Source: Spirochaetes bacterium ADurb.Bin110 (GTDB lineage: Bacteria > Spirochaetota > Spirochaetia > Treponematales > Rectinemataceae). Taken from it: a DNA stretch of 27,855 nt. The notes beneath the pieces are model-generated. The model was not told the origin of the DNA, made no database searches, and saw nothing but the letters and a program-made list of their open reading frames with translations. The position numbers were made by a program, and so were the translations under genes. Below, in pieces: positions 18,487-26,051 of the stretch. The DNA lies in contig MWDY01000179.1 in the NCBI GenBank assembly GCA_002070755.1, forward strand, positions 1-27,855, written 5' to 3'. Every line of letters begins with the position of its first letter. Position 1 is the stretch's first letter.

Positions 18487-18506
18487 TACCCTTGATATCT
18501 CAATGC

Positions 18507-19658
18507 CTAGGAAACCCGCTTCACCTTGTCCGAAGAATTAGTTGAAATGAGCCCTGGCAATCGCTGCTCCGATAACAGGCGTTCAAAAACCATCCCCGCA
18601 GCTCCGAAGGCAACTGCTTTTTCACCAAAGCTCGAATAGCGAATCTTGACATCCTTTGGCGAAGGATACATCCAGTTGTCTCCGAGCCTGCGTCGCAAAA
18701 CCGCTGGCAAATCTACATCGAGCGCCTCTATGTTTCCTCCTATGAAAACTTGCTGAAAATCCATGGTGTTTATTAGCATAGCCATGTTCCGCGCAAGTTC
18801 ATCCACTGCTCTATTGAGCAAAACCCTATCGAATCTCAGCAACATGAGCTCGTCGCGGCTCAAGGAGAATTGAAGATTTCCTGGTCCATTACAGAAAGCA
18901 CTTCGGAATTCACCAGTGTAACCATGAGCTCCTGTGTGGACTTTCCCCGCAAGAACGACCCCAAAGCCTACTCCAATCCCTCCATATTTCAAAAGAGAAG
19001 TTTCATCTTTTCTGTATTCCACAAGCGCAAAGAGAAAATCTTTAAGCTCTTCGACTCTATTGAAAGCAAGCTCGCCCCAGGCACAACAGTTTGCATCATT
19101 CTCTATAAAGCAAGGAACATCCAATTTACCTGCAATGGCTTTGGAAAAATCAAGCGTCTTATCGATCCCTAGCGGAACCGAATATCTAATGCGACCTTTT
19201 TTTGAATCAACCAAGCCTGCGGTGCCTACTCCAACACCTAAAAGAAGAGAATCTTTGCAATGCTGTTTGCGTGTGTCTTCGATTATCTGCAACACTACCT
19301 GAACAAAATTGTCAGAGGTAACATGAGTATCGCCTCGAAGAGTAGCCAGAATATTGCCTGATAAATCTACTACTACAGCTTCATAGAACCCAAGCTGAAG
19401 CTCGATACCAATGAATCGTCCATATTCTTTATTTACAGCAAGACAGATAGGCTTGCGTCCTCCTCGAGCCGAAGCCTCTCCTTCTTTCTGCTCCATTATC
19501 AAGCCATTCTCGATAAGATATGCAACTTGCTTTGTAACTGTGGATTTATCGAGGTCGAGCTTATGAGCAAGATCAATGCGACTTATAGATGGGTTGCGCA
19601 AGATAGTGCGAAAAATCTTGACTGCTGTACGGCTCCATTGATCTCCACGCGCTGGCAT
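18507..19658 (-). CDS. ROK-family transcriptional regulator
   Basis: Probable repressor of the surrounding sugar genes. Residues about 8-70 form a winged helix-turn-helix (SRIDLAHKLDLDKSTVTKQV as recognition unit). The rest is a ROK sugar-kinase-like fold with GVGVGTAGLVD (140-151), ENDANCCAWGE (186-196, with the kinase-position aspartate D188 retained) and HGYTGEFR (245-252). The cysteine cluster that binds zinc in NagC/Mlc-type ROK proteins is missing after this block. The phosphate-binding DxGxT at the start of the fold is also not seen (GIELQLGF instead), so kinase activity is unlikely. AGGAG stands 7 bases before the ATG. It is divergent from the beta-mannosidase, with a palindromic candidate operator between them. 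Inducer unknown; a mannose- or GlcNAc-containing sugar is a reasonable guess. Confidence 0.92.
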   Translation of the reverse strand: MPARGDQWSRTAVKIFRTILRNPSISRIDLAHKLDLDKSTVTKQVAYLIENGLIMEQKEGEASARGGRKPICLAVNKEYGRFIGIELQLGFYEAVVVDLSGNILATLRGDTHVTSDNFVQVVLQIIEDTRKQHCKDSLLLGVGVGTAGLVDSKKGRIRYSVPLGIDKTLDFSKAIAGKLDVPCFIENDANCCAWGELAFNRVEELKDFLFALVEYRKDETSLLKYGGIGVGFGVVLAGKVHTGAHGYTGEFRSAFCNGPGNLQFSLSRDELMLLRFDRVLLNRAVDELARNMAMLINTMDFQQVFIGGNIEALDVDLPAVLRRRLGDNWMYPSPKDVKIRYSSFGEKAVAFGAAGMVFERLLSEQRLPGLISTNSSDKVKRVS

Positions 19659-19732
19659 ATTCTATCTCCTAAACATCATGCAAGAAGTCCTGCTTTGTTC
19701 TATCTAACAAGCTCGAATTTCCTGCCTAATTG

Positions 19733-19753
19733 TTGGTTGATTTATCCAACCAA
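19733..19753. promoter_or_regulatory. Candidate ROK operator (7-7-7 palindrome)
   Basis: TTGGTTG (19733-19739), ATTTATC, CAACCAA (19747-19753) is a perfect 7-bp inverted repeat with a 7-base spacer. It covers the -35 and spacer of the mannosidase promoter and the expected start site of the ROK promoter, so one bound dimer could block both. The TTGGTTG/CAACCAA arms recall known ROK (XylR-type) operators with TTTG/CAAA arms. Binding is inferred from position and symmetry. No second copy was noticed in the window. Confidence 0.65.
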
Positions 19754-19765
19754 TTAACATATAAC
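19737..19765 (+). promoter_or_regulatory. Promoter of the beta-mannosidase gene
   Basis: TTGATT (19737-19742), 17 bases, TATAAC (19760-19765). The boxes match consensus at 4/6 and 5/6 positions with optimal spacing. The predicted leader is about 48 bases and ends in GGGAGG before the GTG start. The -35 box lies inside the palindrome at 19733-19753. Confidence 0.6.
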
Positions 19766-19786
19766 ACCAGTATCTTGAACTGTCAA
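19758..19786 (-). promoter_or_regulatory. Promoter of the ROK/sugar-uptake operon
   Basis: On the minus strand a perfect -35 TTGACA (19786-19781), 17 bases, then TATATG (19763-19758, 4/6). It shares its -10 region with that of the divergent mannosidase promoter. The start site would fall at about 19750, within the palindrome, giving a leader of about 90 bases to the ROK ATG. Confidence 0.65.
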
Positions 19787-19820
19787 GGAAAATCTTTCAG
19801 AATTAAGTGGGAGGCAAAAA

Positions 19821-22445
19821 GTGGAACTGATCGATCTTGCTGGCAATTGGAATCTTATCAGGTTTTCCGATGGTACAAATCGGCCAATAACTATACCCGG
19901 CGACATATATTCAGCGCTTATTGTTTCGGGAGAATTGGCAGATCCTTATTTCGGGGAAAATGAACTGTTGGCTCAATGGCCTGGAAAAGAAGACTGGATT
20001 ATCGAGCGATCCTTTTTCATCTCCGAGGCTTTTAAGGCAGCGTCCAATATAAGGCTCTGTGCAGATGTCCTCGATACAATTGCTGAAGTATATATAAATG
20101 AGATCTTGGTGGGGACCAGCAACAACATGTTTCGGCCTTTCGAAGCCGAAGTCCGCTCAGTTCTGCATTTAGGGGAGAATAACATACAAGTTATTATCCG
20201 CTCACCTGTCCAGGCGGCTTTGCGCGAATCACAGCGCCTTCCATATCCCATACCAGCCTCGATCTACCCCATTTCGTCACCACACCGCAATTTAATACGC
20301 AAGGCGCAATGCATGTCGGGATGGGATTGGGGTCCCTGTCTAATGACTGGCGGAATATATGATGGCATTCGCCTTGTGGCTACAGATGGGCCATTTATTC
20401 GCTCTATACAATGCCATACATCGGCTCTAGGAGACTTTGCAGGTTGTAATGATTGCGGGCCAGACTTTTCGCTTCGAATCTCGGCAGAGGTAGAAGTACC
20501 CAAGCCTATGAAAGTTGCTGTCTCTTCCTATATCTATGGCAAGAAAGTTACAGTGGAACAGGATTGCGAGCAGGGAAATACAATCATAAGCACTAGCATG
20601 GTGATTCAGAACCCAAAATTATGGTGGCCACATGGCCATGGTGAAGCTGCTCTCTACGATCTAGTTGTCACTGCTACAGCTGTTACTGTTCAGCCTGCCA
20701 CTGCTAAGGCTACCACTGCTGAGACCGCCCAGACTTCCAATCACCCTCAACCCCATGTGATACATAAGAGAATCGGCTTTCGATCGCTCGAAGTGGTTTC
20801 TCAAGAAGATAGCATTGGAAGAGGCTTCAAGTTTCTCGTAAACGGCAAAGAAGTATTCGCCAAGGGTGCAAACTGGATTCCAGTCGATGCCCTGCCATCG
20901 AGATGGACAAGAGCACGTATCGAGCATCTGCTCGATTCCGCCATAAGCGTGAATATGAACTGTCTCCGCGTTTGGGGAGGTGGACGCTATGAGAGCGATG
21001 ATTTCTATGAACTGTGCGACAAGAAAGGCATTTTGATCTGGCAGGATTGTATGTTCTCCTGCGCCCTTTATCCTTCCAGCCGGGAATTCCTCTCCAATGT
21101 GGAAGCCGAAATCAGTGCACAGGTAAAAAGACTTTCGGATCATCCCTGTATAGCTCTTTGGTGCGGAAACAACGAAGCGCTTGGTGCCATAACCTGGTAT
21201 GAAGAATCGAAGAAGAATCCTGCGCGATATATTGTGGATTATGATAGACTTACCGAAGGCGTTCTTGGGAAAGTGATTCGGAGGCTTGATCCAGACCGTT
21301 GCTTCTGGCCTTCCAGCCCTTCTGCGGGTCCCGACGATTTCTCAGACAACTGGCACTCTGATGAGCGCGGAGATATGCACTTCTGGTCTGTGTGGCATGA
21401 GGGCAAGCCATTCTCGGCATATCTCGATGTTCAGCCCCGTTTTTGCTCGGAATTCGGTTTTCAAGCCCTGCCTTCGATGTCGACTATTGCTAGCTTTGCT
21501 CCCAGAGAAGAATGGAACATCAGTGCACCGGCGCTCGAAGCTCATCAAAAGAATCCACAAGGGAACAGCATAATTTTAAAAAGCTTGTTGCGATACTTCC
21601 GCATGCCTCGCGGCTTTCATGAACTTCTCTATCTCTCTCAAGTACAGCAAGCTATGGCTATTCGCACGGCAGTAGAATTCTGGCGCAGTACGATGCCTCG
21701 ATGCATGGGGACATTATATTGGCAACTGAACGATGTCTGGCCTGCCATAAGCTGGTCGAGCCTTGACTATGATGGGTCCTGGAAAATCTTGCACTACGAA
21801 GCACGGAGATTCTACGCTCCTATTTTGCTTGCGCTCTTTATCAAGGATGGGATAATACATGCCCGTCTTGTGAGTGAAAGCCCTAAGAACCATCGAGCCA
21901 AGGTATGCATAAAGCTTATCGATTTCTGCGGGCGGCCAATCGATATCCCTTCGAAAGAACAAGGGCCAATAATTGAACGTCTTGTATCTATCGAAGAAAA
22001 TCATGTTTATCAGGTGTGGGAGAAGCCGATCGTTGAATTGCCCTGCAAAGCCAATGAAGCCTTTCTCGAAGCCACGCTAGAAGTCTCTGAGATTGGCCTA
22101 TACTCGACATCGATTCTGTTCCTTACCGAACCAAAGCGCTGCGCCCTGTCCGAGCCAAAACTTGAAACTTCTATCGAATACAATGAAGGTGGAGTGCTCA
22201 AAGCAGTAATAAAAGCTACCGATGCACCGGCTTTCTTTGTCATGCCTTACCTCGAAGGAATCGATGGCCAATTCGATGATTCCGGTTTCTACATGGCAAA
22301 AGGCAGCACCAAAATCCTAAGCTTTTCTCCGATAAATGAGACAACTACTTGTCTTAAACGATCGGAACATAGCGGAAGGCTTCGGCCAGCCCAAAAAACT
22401 CCTTTGCCTACTCTTTGCGTATTCCATCTGGAAAACAGCTTTTAG
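19821..22445 (+). CDS. Glycoside hydrolase family 2 beta-mannosidase
   Basis: Removes terminal beta-1,4-linked mannose. The 874 aa fit the family: jelly-roll sugar-binding domain (about 1-190, with MSGWDWGPCLMTGGI), an immunoglobulin-like domain to about 325, TIM barrel (about 335-630) and C-terminal beta domains. CLRVWGGGRYESDDFY opens the barrel. The acid/base is E452 in WCGNNE and the nucleophile E544 in FCSEFGFQ. There is no signal peptide, so it is cytoplasmic. The start is GTG at 19821 with GGGAGG 6 bases upstream. Residues about 284-312 are a Thr/Ala-rich low-complexity insertion made of short DNA repeats. It is divergent from the ROK operon and probably co-regulated. Other GH2 activities are less likely given the CGNNE and WGGG motifs. 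Confidence 0.92.
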   Translation: MELIDLAGNWNLIRFSDGTNRPITIPGDIYSALIVSGELADPYFGENELLAQWPGKEDWIIERSFFISEAFKAASNIRLCADVLDTIAEVYINEILVGTSNNMFRPFEAEVRSVLHLGENNIQVIIRSPVQAALRESQRLPYPIPASIYPISSPHRNLIRKAQCMSGWDWGPCLMTGGIYDGIRLVATDGPFIRSIQCHTSALGDFAGCNDCGPDFSLRISAEVEVPKPMKVAVSSYIYGKKVTVEQDCEQGNTIISTSMVIQNPKLWWPHGHGEAALYDLVVTATAVTVQPATAKATTAETAQTSNHPQPHVIHKRIGFRSLEVVSQEDSIGRGFKFLVNGKEVFAKGANWIPVDALPSRWTRARIEHLLDSAISVNMNCLRVWGGGRYESDDFYELCDKKGILIWQDCMFSCALYPSSREFLSNVEAEISAQVKRLSDHPCIALWCGNNEALGAITWYEESKKNPARYIVDYDRLTEGVLGKVIRRLDPDRCFWPSSPSAGPDDFSDNWHSDERGDMHFWSVWHEGKPFSAYLDVQPRFCSEFGFQALPSMSTIASFAPREEWNISAPALEAHQKNPQGNSIILKSLLRYFRMPRGFHELLYLSQVQQAMAIRTAVEFWRSTMPRCMGTLYWQLNDVWPAISWSSLDYDGSWKILHYEARRFYAPILLALFIKDGIIHARLVSESPKNHRAKVCIKLIDFCGRPIDIPSKEQGPIIERLVSIEENHVYQVWEKPIVELPCKANEAFLEATLEVSEIGLYSTSILFLTEPKRCALSEPKLETSIEYNEGGVLKAVIKATDAPAFFVMPYLEGIDGQFDDSGFYMAKGSTKILSFSPINETTTCLKRSEHSGRLRPAQKTPLPTLCVFHLENSF

Positions 22446-22550
22446 CTACTGAAAAGCGCCTCAAGATCCGACTTAGATAGGCAAGACCAAAGTCCTAAAA
22501 ACCTTATAAATCTTCGCAAAATCTTATAGAACCTTAAGCGTGCCCTTCTT

Positions 22551-22595
22551 TTGAAGCGCTATCATCCTAAAAATAAATGGATATGGATGCTTCAA
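22551..22595. repeat. Inverted repeat between beta-mannosidase and guaB
   Basis: TTGAAGC (22551-22557) pairs with GCTTCAA (22589-22595), and inside them ATCC (22563-22566) pairs with GGAT (22585-22588). It overlaps the guaB stop codon. It lacks a T-run on either side, so it is at best a weak terminator for one of the two convergent genes. The rest of the 146-base gap (22446-22591) shows only an imperfect direct repeat of about 18 bases near 22497-22533. Confidence 0.35.
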
Positions 22596-24106
22596 TCTCG
22601 CTTCTGATAATTTGGCGCTTCTTTGGTAATTACAATGCTGTGCGGATGGCTTTCGGCATAAGCTGCGGCCGTAATTCGTACTATTCGCGCCTTCCTGAGC
22701 TCGGAAAGAGTCCGGGCTCCTGCATAGCCCATACCTGAACGAAGGCCTCCGAGCATCTGCGCCATATAATCCGAAAGTTTCCCGCGATATGGAACCATAC
22801 CCTCGACACCTTCGGGAACTGCCTTTCCATTTGGCCGTACATTCATCTGGCCTTCTGTCGGGCTATCTGATTGGCCCGAGCCATAACGATCTCGGCCATA
22901 GCCTTGAAGAGCTCCGATCGAACCCATGCCACGATAGCTCTTGAATTGACGACCCTCATAGAGCACAAGTTCGCCAGGAGCTTCCTCGAGCCCTGCAAGG
23001 AGGTTCCCGAGCATGATAGTCTCTGCGCCCGCGGCTATTGCTTTTGCGATGTCGCCTGAATAGCGAATACCTCCATCGGCGATTATAGGAATACCATAGG
23101 GCTTCGCAGCTTGTGCACATTCATAGATTGCGGAAAGCTGAGGCATACCTGCGCCAGAGATAATCCGGGTCGTACAGATTGAGCCAGCTCCGACGCCGAC
23201 CTTTATCGCCGAAGCTCCAGCTTGAATAAGCATCTGCGTCCCCTCGGCGGTTACCACATTGCCTGCAATTATAGGAATATCAGCAGAAAGAGACCGAACA
23301 CGTCCAATTGCCTCGATCACTTTTTTTGTATGGCCATGGGCTGTATCGATTACTAGCACATCCACATTGCGAGATAGTAGTAAGCTTACTCGCTCTTCCA
23401 GATCAGAACCAACGCCTACGGCAGCACCAACGAGAAGCCTACCCCGCATGTCCACCGCCGCACTCGGATATTCTTCCTTTTTGACGATGTCTTTTAGAGT
23501 GATCAACCCTTTAAGCTTGCCCTCTCTATCTACCAGAGGAAGTTTTTCAATCTTATAGCGCCGGAAGATCACTTTAGCCTCTTCTATGCTCGTTCCTTCG
23601 GGCGCGGTTATGAGGTTTTGAGAGGTCATAAACTCCGATACGGATTTTGGCATGTCCTCTGGGCCACAGAAACGCCGGTCGCGATTGGTGATTATACCCA
23701 CTAGGCGTCTAGTCGCTGGATCGACGATGGGAATTCCAGAGATTCGATAGGTTTCCATGAGATGTTCAGCCTCGGCAAGCGTCGCCGTTTCTGGAAGCCA
23801 TACGGGGTCGGAGATCATTCCTGATTCCGAGCGCTTGACCTTGTAAACTTCCGCAGCCTGAGCTTCTGGAGATAAGTTGCGATGAATTATCCCTATTCCT
23901 CCTATACGGGCAATAGCGATGGCTAGCCTAGAGTCGGTAACGGTATCCATGGCCGCAGAGAGTATAGGAGCCTTGAGGCGAATTCCAGGGACAAGCTGCG
24001 CAGATATGTCGACATCTGAAGGAAGCACCTCGCTATATCCAGGCACGATCAAAACATCGTCGAATGTAAGACCAGTGCCTTCTTGCAGGACTTTTTCGAT
24101 ACCCAT
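22592..24106 (-). CDS. guaB: IMP dehydrogenase
   Basis: Oxidises IMP to XMP with NAD+, the committed step to guanine nucleotides. The 504-aa protein has the N-terminal barrel block [17 protein letters not shown], two CBS domains (about 97-152 and 157-213) inserted in the barrel, the catalytic loop [11 protein letters not shown] with C311, the phosphate-binding [10 protein letters not shown] (344-353), and the flap [18 protein letters not shown] starting at 391. Length is normal. GAGAGG lies 9 bases before the ATG. It follows purH by 46 bases and is probably co-transcribed with the purM-purN-purH set, although a separate promoter cannot be excluded. Confidence 0.97.
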   Translation of the reverse strand: MGIEKVLQEGTGLTFDDVLIVPGYSEVLPSDVDISAQLVPGIRLKAPILSAAMDTVTDSRLAIAIARIGGIGIIHRNLSPEAQAAEVYKVKRSESGMISDPVWLPETATLAEAEHLMETYRISGIPIVDPATRRLVGIITNRDRRFCGPEDMPKSVSEFMTSQNLITAPEGTSIEEAKVIFRRYKIEKLPLVDREGKLKGLITLKDIVKKEEYPSAAVDMRGRLLVGAAVGVGSDLEERVSLLLSRNVDVLVIDTAHGHTKKVIEAIGRVRSLSADIPIIAGNVVTAEGTQMLIQAGASAIKVGVGAGSICTTRIISGAGMPQLSAIYECAQAAKPYGIPIIADGGIRYSGDIAKAIAAGAETIMLGNLLAGLEEAPGELVLYEGRQFKSYRGMGSIGALQGYGRDRYGSGQSDSPTEGQMNVRPNGKAVPEGVEGMVPYRGKLSDYMAQMLGGLRSGMGYAGARTLSELRKARIVRITAAAYAESHPHSIVITKEAPNYQKRD

Positions 24107-24138
24107 TTTCTACAACCTCTCTTAAGATAATTCTTTCG

Positions 24139-24168
24139 TGCCGGATATGGTTCTAATGCCGGAAATGG
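24139..24168. repeat. Imperfect direct repeat at the purH 3' end
   Basis: TGCCGGATATGG (24139-24150) and TGCCGGAAATGG (24157-24168) are 11/12 identical, 18 bases apart. One copy encodes the last purH codons and the other lies just past its stop, as if the end of the gene had been locally duplicated. Confidence 0.45.
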
Positions 24169-26051
24169 CGTACACCGGTATATACCATGGCAATCCCAAG
24201 CTTGTCGGCCGCGGCGAGCACCTCGGCGTCTCGCATTGAGCCTCCCGGCTGCACCACCGCTGCCACGCCTGCCTCCGCCGCGGCCTCTATGCCGTCGGCA
24301 AATGGGAAATACGCGTCCGAAGCTAGGGTCGAGCCCTGGGCACGGTCCCCGGCGCGCTCGCAGGCCTGTTTTACTGCGTCGACTCTATTGGTTTGCCCGC
24401 CGCCAATGCCCACCGCCGCCCTGCCGGCCGCCAACACAATCGCGTTAGACCTTACGTGCCGCACAAGTTTCCAAGCGAAGCTCATGGCCTCCCATTCGGC
24501 GGCGGTGGGCTGCCTCTTGCTAACCACAGACCATTTGGTATCGATAGGGTCGCCGCGATCTTGCTCCTGAACCAAAAGGCCGCCCGCTGCAGACCTGAGC
24601 TCGCGCGCCTCTCTCGCAAATACATAAGGATCGGCTTCGATGAGCCTGAGATTCTTTTTCGCCCTCAAAATTTCAAGGCCAGCTTCATCAAAGCCAGGCG
24701 CTGCGACGCACTCTATAAAGAGCTCCTTTAGCGCGAGCGCGGTCTCGGAATCGAGGGGACGATTCAGTGCGACAATGCCACCGAATGCGCTCACGGGATC
24801 GCAGGCAAGGGCTGCTTCGTATGCTTCCCGCAGACTATTGCCCTCGGCGGCGCCGCAGGGCGAAAGATGCTTTACAATCACCGCGGCAGGGGCTTCGAAA
24901 TCGAGGACTGCGCGCCAGGCTGCGTCTAGATCCAGCAGATTATTGTAGGAAAGCTCCTTTCCACCTAGAACATGCCCACCCAAAGGTCCACAGATAATGC
25001 CGCTGGCGGAATCGCGCTTAGTTTGGCCGATTGCCTCGGGCTTGCTGGATCTTTTCTCTAAAATAGGCTCTTTGGATATAATAGGCTCCGCAGATAAAAC
25101 AGGCTCCTTAAATAGAGTAAATAGTTCCTTCGATAGCTGTCCTGCCGATATCTCTACAGGCAACACGAAAAGCGCTTTTTGGTGAGGATTTTCGCCGTAA
25201 CGCAGCGTACGTTCCACTCTGCCTACAAGCGAAAAAAAACTGCCTGGCGTTTCATCGCCCGGTGTAGTGCCGAATGAAGCCAATTGGGGAGCTTGCATCA
25301 TGGAATCACCAGAGATAGGCCCTTCGGCAATGCTCTCTGCAAACCATGCTGCAATTGCAGTATCGTAGTCTCGAGTTCGAGCAAAGGCTTTAGCAGCAAG
25401 CGCTCGCAAAGTAAAAGATGATAGGCTTCCCTTCTCTATTTCGCATGCAACGAGGTCATAATCGGCTGGATCGCACAAGGCGCCTACTCTTGCATAATTT
25501 TTCGCTGCGGCGCGGAGCAGGGCAACCCCGCCAATATCGATTTGTTCAATTATCTCCGCCTCGGCAAGAGATGCGCTTGGCACAATCGGAGCAGGATTGG
25601 CATCTGCAGTAGTATCGGTAAATGCCCTTTTTTCATCGGCGGACGGTGCCCTAGTATCTGCTAACGGTACGTTTGATTTTGTTTCTATCCCTTTCTCACT
25701 AAGTGCTTTTGCGTCAGCCTTAAGCCTTCGAACCGTCTCTTCGAAAGGATAGAGGTTAACCACCACGAGATCGATGGGCTCATAACCATGAGTACGCAAT
25801 TCCGCGAAATCTTCATCTGATGGTCGTGCAAGAATTCCGGCATGGATTGCCGGATGGAGGGTTTTCACTCTTCCGGCCAAAAGCTCCGGTGAACCCGTAT
25901 AAGCAGCAATGTCTATTGGCTCTAGCCCAGCTTCTTTGAGGGTTGCAGCAGTTCCTCCGGAAGCGAGAAAGCGCCAGCCACAAGCTGCAAGCCGCTTTGC
26001 AAAGGGCACAAGCCCTGATTTCTCATATACCGATATCAATGCGAGAGGCAT
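24153..26051 (-). CDS. purH: Bifunctional AICAR formyltransferase / IMP cyclohydrolase, with insertions
   Basis: Carries out the last two steps to IMP: formylation of AICAR with 10-formyl-THF, then ring closure. The cyclohydrolase domain has SVYEKSGL (7-14), SGGTA (31-35) and GRVKTLHP (60-67). The formyltransferase domain has RYGENPHQ (284-291) and the catalytic pair K394-H395 in VKHLSPCGAAEG. At 632 aa it is about 100 residues longer than usual. The excess lies at about 113-162 (polar, in the cyclohydrolase domain), 243-268, and 301-350 (which includes EP-rich repeats). No frameshift is seen. GC content rises sharply in the 3' part of the gene (24153 to about 25000). AAAGGAG is 7 bases before the ATG, which lies inside the end of purN (29-base overlap). 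Confidence 0.93.
   Translation of the reverse strand: MPLALISVYEKSGLVPFAKRLAACGWRFLASGGTAATLKEAGLEPIDIAAYTGSPELLAGRVKTLHPAIHAGILARPSDEDFAELRTHGYEPIDLVVVNLYPFEETVRRLKADAKALSEKGIETKSNVPLADTRAPSADEKRAFTDTTADANPAPIVPSASLAEAEIIEQIDIGGVALLRAAAKNYARVGALCDPADYDLVACEIEKGSLSSFTLRALAAKAFARTRDYDTAIAAWFAESIAEGPISGDSMMQAPQLASFGTTPGDETPGSFFSLVGRVERTLRYGENPHQKALFVLPVEISAGQLSKELFTLFKEPVLSAEPIISKEPILEKRSSKPEAIGQTKRDSASGIICGPLGGHVLGGKELSYNNLLDLDAAWRAVLDFEAPAAVIVKHLSPCGAAEGNSLREAYEAALACDPVSAFGGIVALNRPLDSETALALKELFIECVAAPGFDEAGLEILRAKKNLRLIEADPYVFAREARELRSAAGGLLVQEQDRGDPIDTKWSVVSKRQPTAAEWEAMSFAWKLVRHVRSNAIVLAAGRAAVGIGGGQTNRVDAVKQACERAGDRAQGSTLASDAYFPFADGIEAAAEAGVAAVVQPGGSMRDAEVLAAADKLGIAMVYTGVRHFRH
25056..25109 (-). 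repeat. 18-bp tandem repeats inside purH
   Basis: Three adjacent 18-base units on the minus strand each contain GAGCCT followed by TTTTA or TATA. They encode KEPVLS-AEPIIS-KEPILE (residues 315-332). The repeats lie in an insertion just before the conserved GPLGGHVLGGKELSYNN part of the formyltransferase domain. Confidence 0.75.

Noticed and set aside
20661..21143. Long minus-strand frame opposite the beta-mannosidase gene
   Set aside because: It is the antisense shadow of conserved GH2 coding sequence, with Ser/Gly-rich text produced by the repeats on the other strand.
22551..22595. Bidirectional terminator between the beta-mannosidase gene and guaB
   Set aside because: The inverted repeat is real, but the loop is long and no T-run follows on either strand, so it was listed only as a repeat.
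24187..24948. Overlapping plus-strand frames opposite purH
   Set aside because: They are open because the sense strand is GC-rich there; the translations are Arg/Pro/Ala-rich and match no family.
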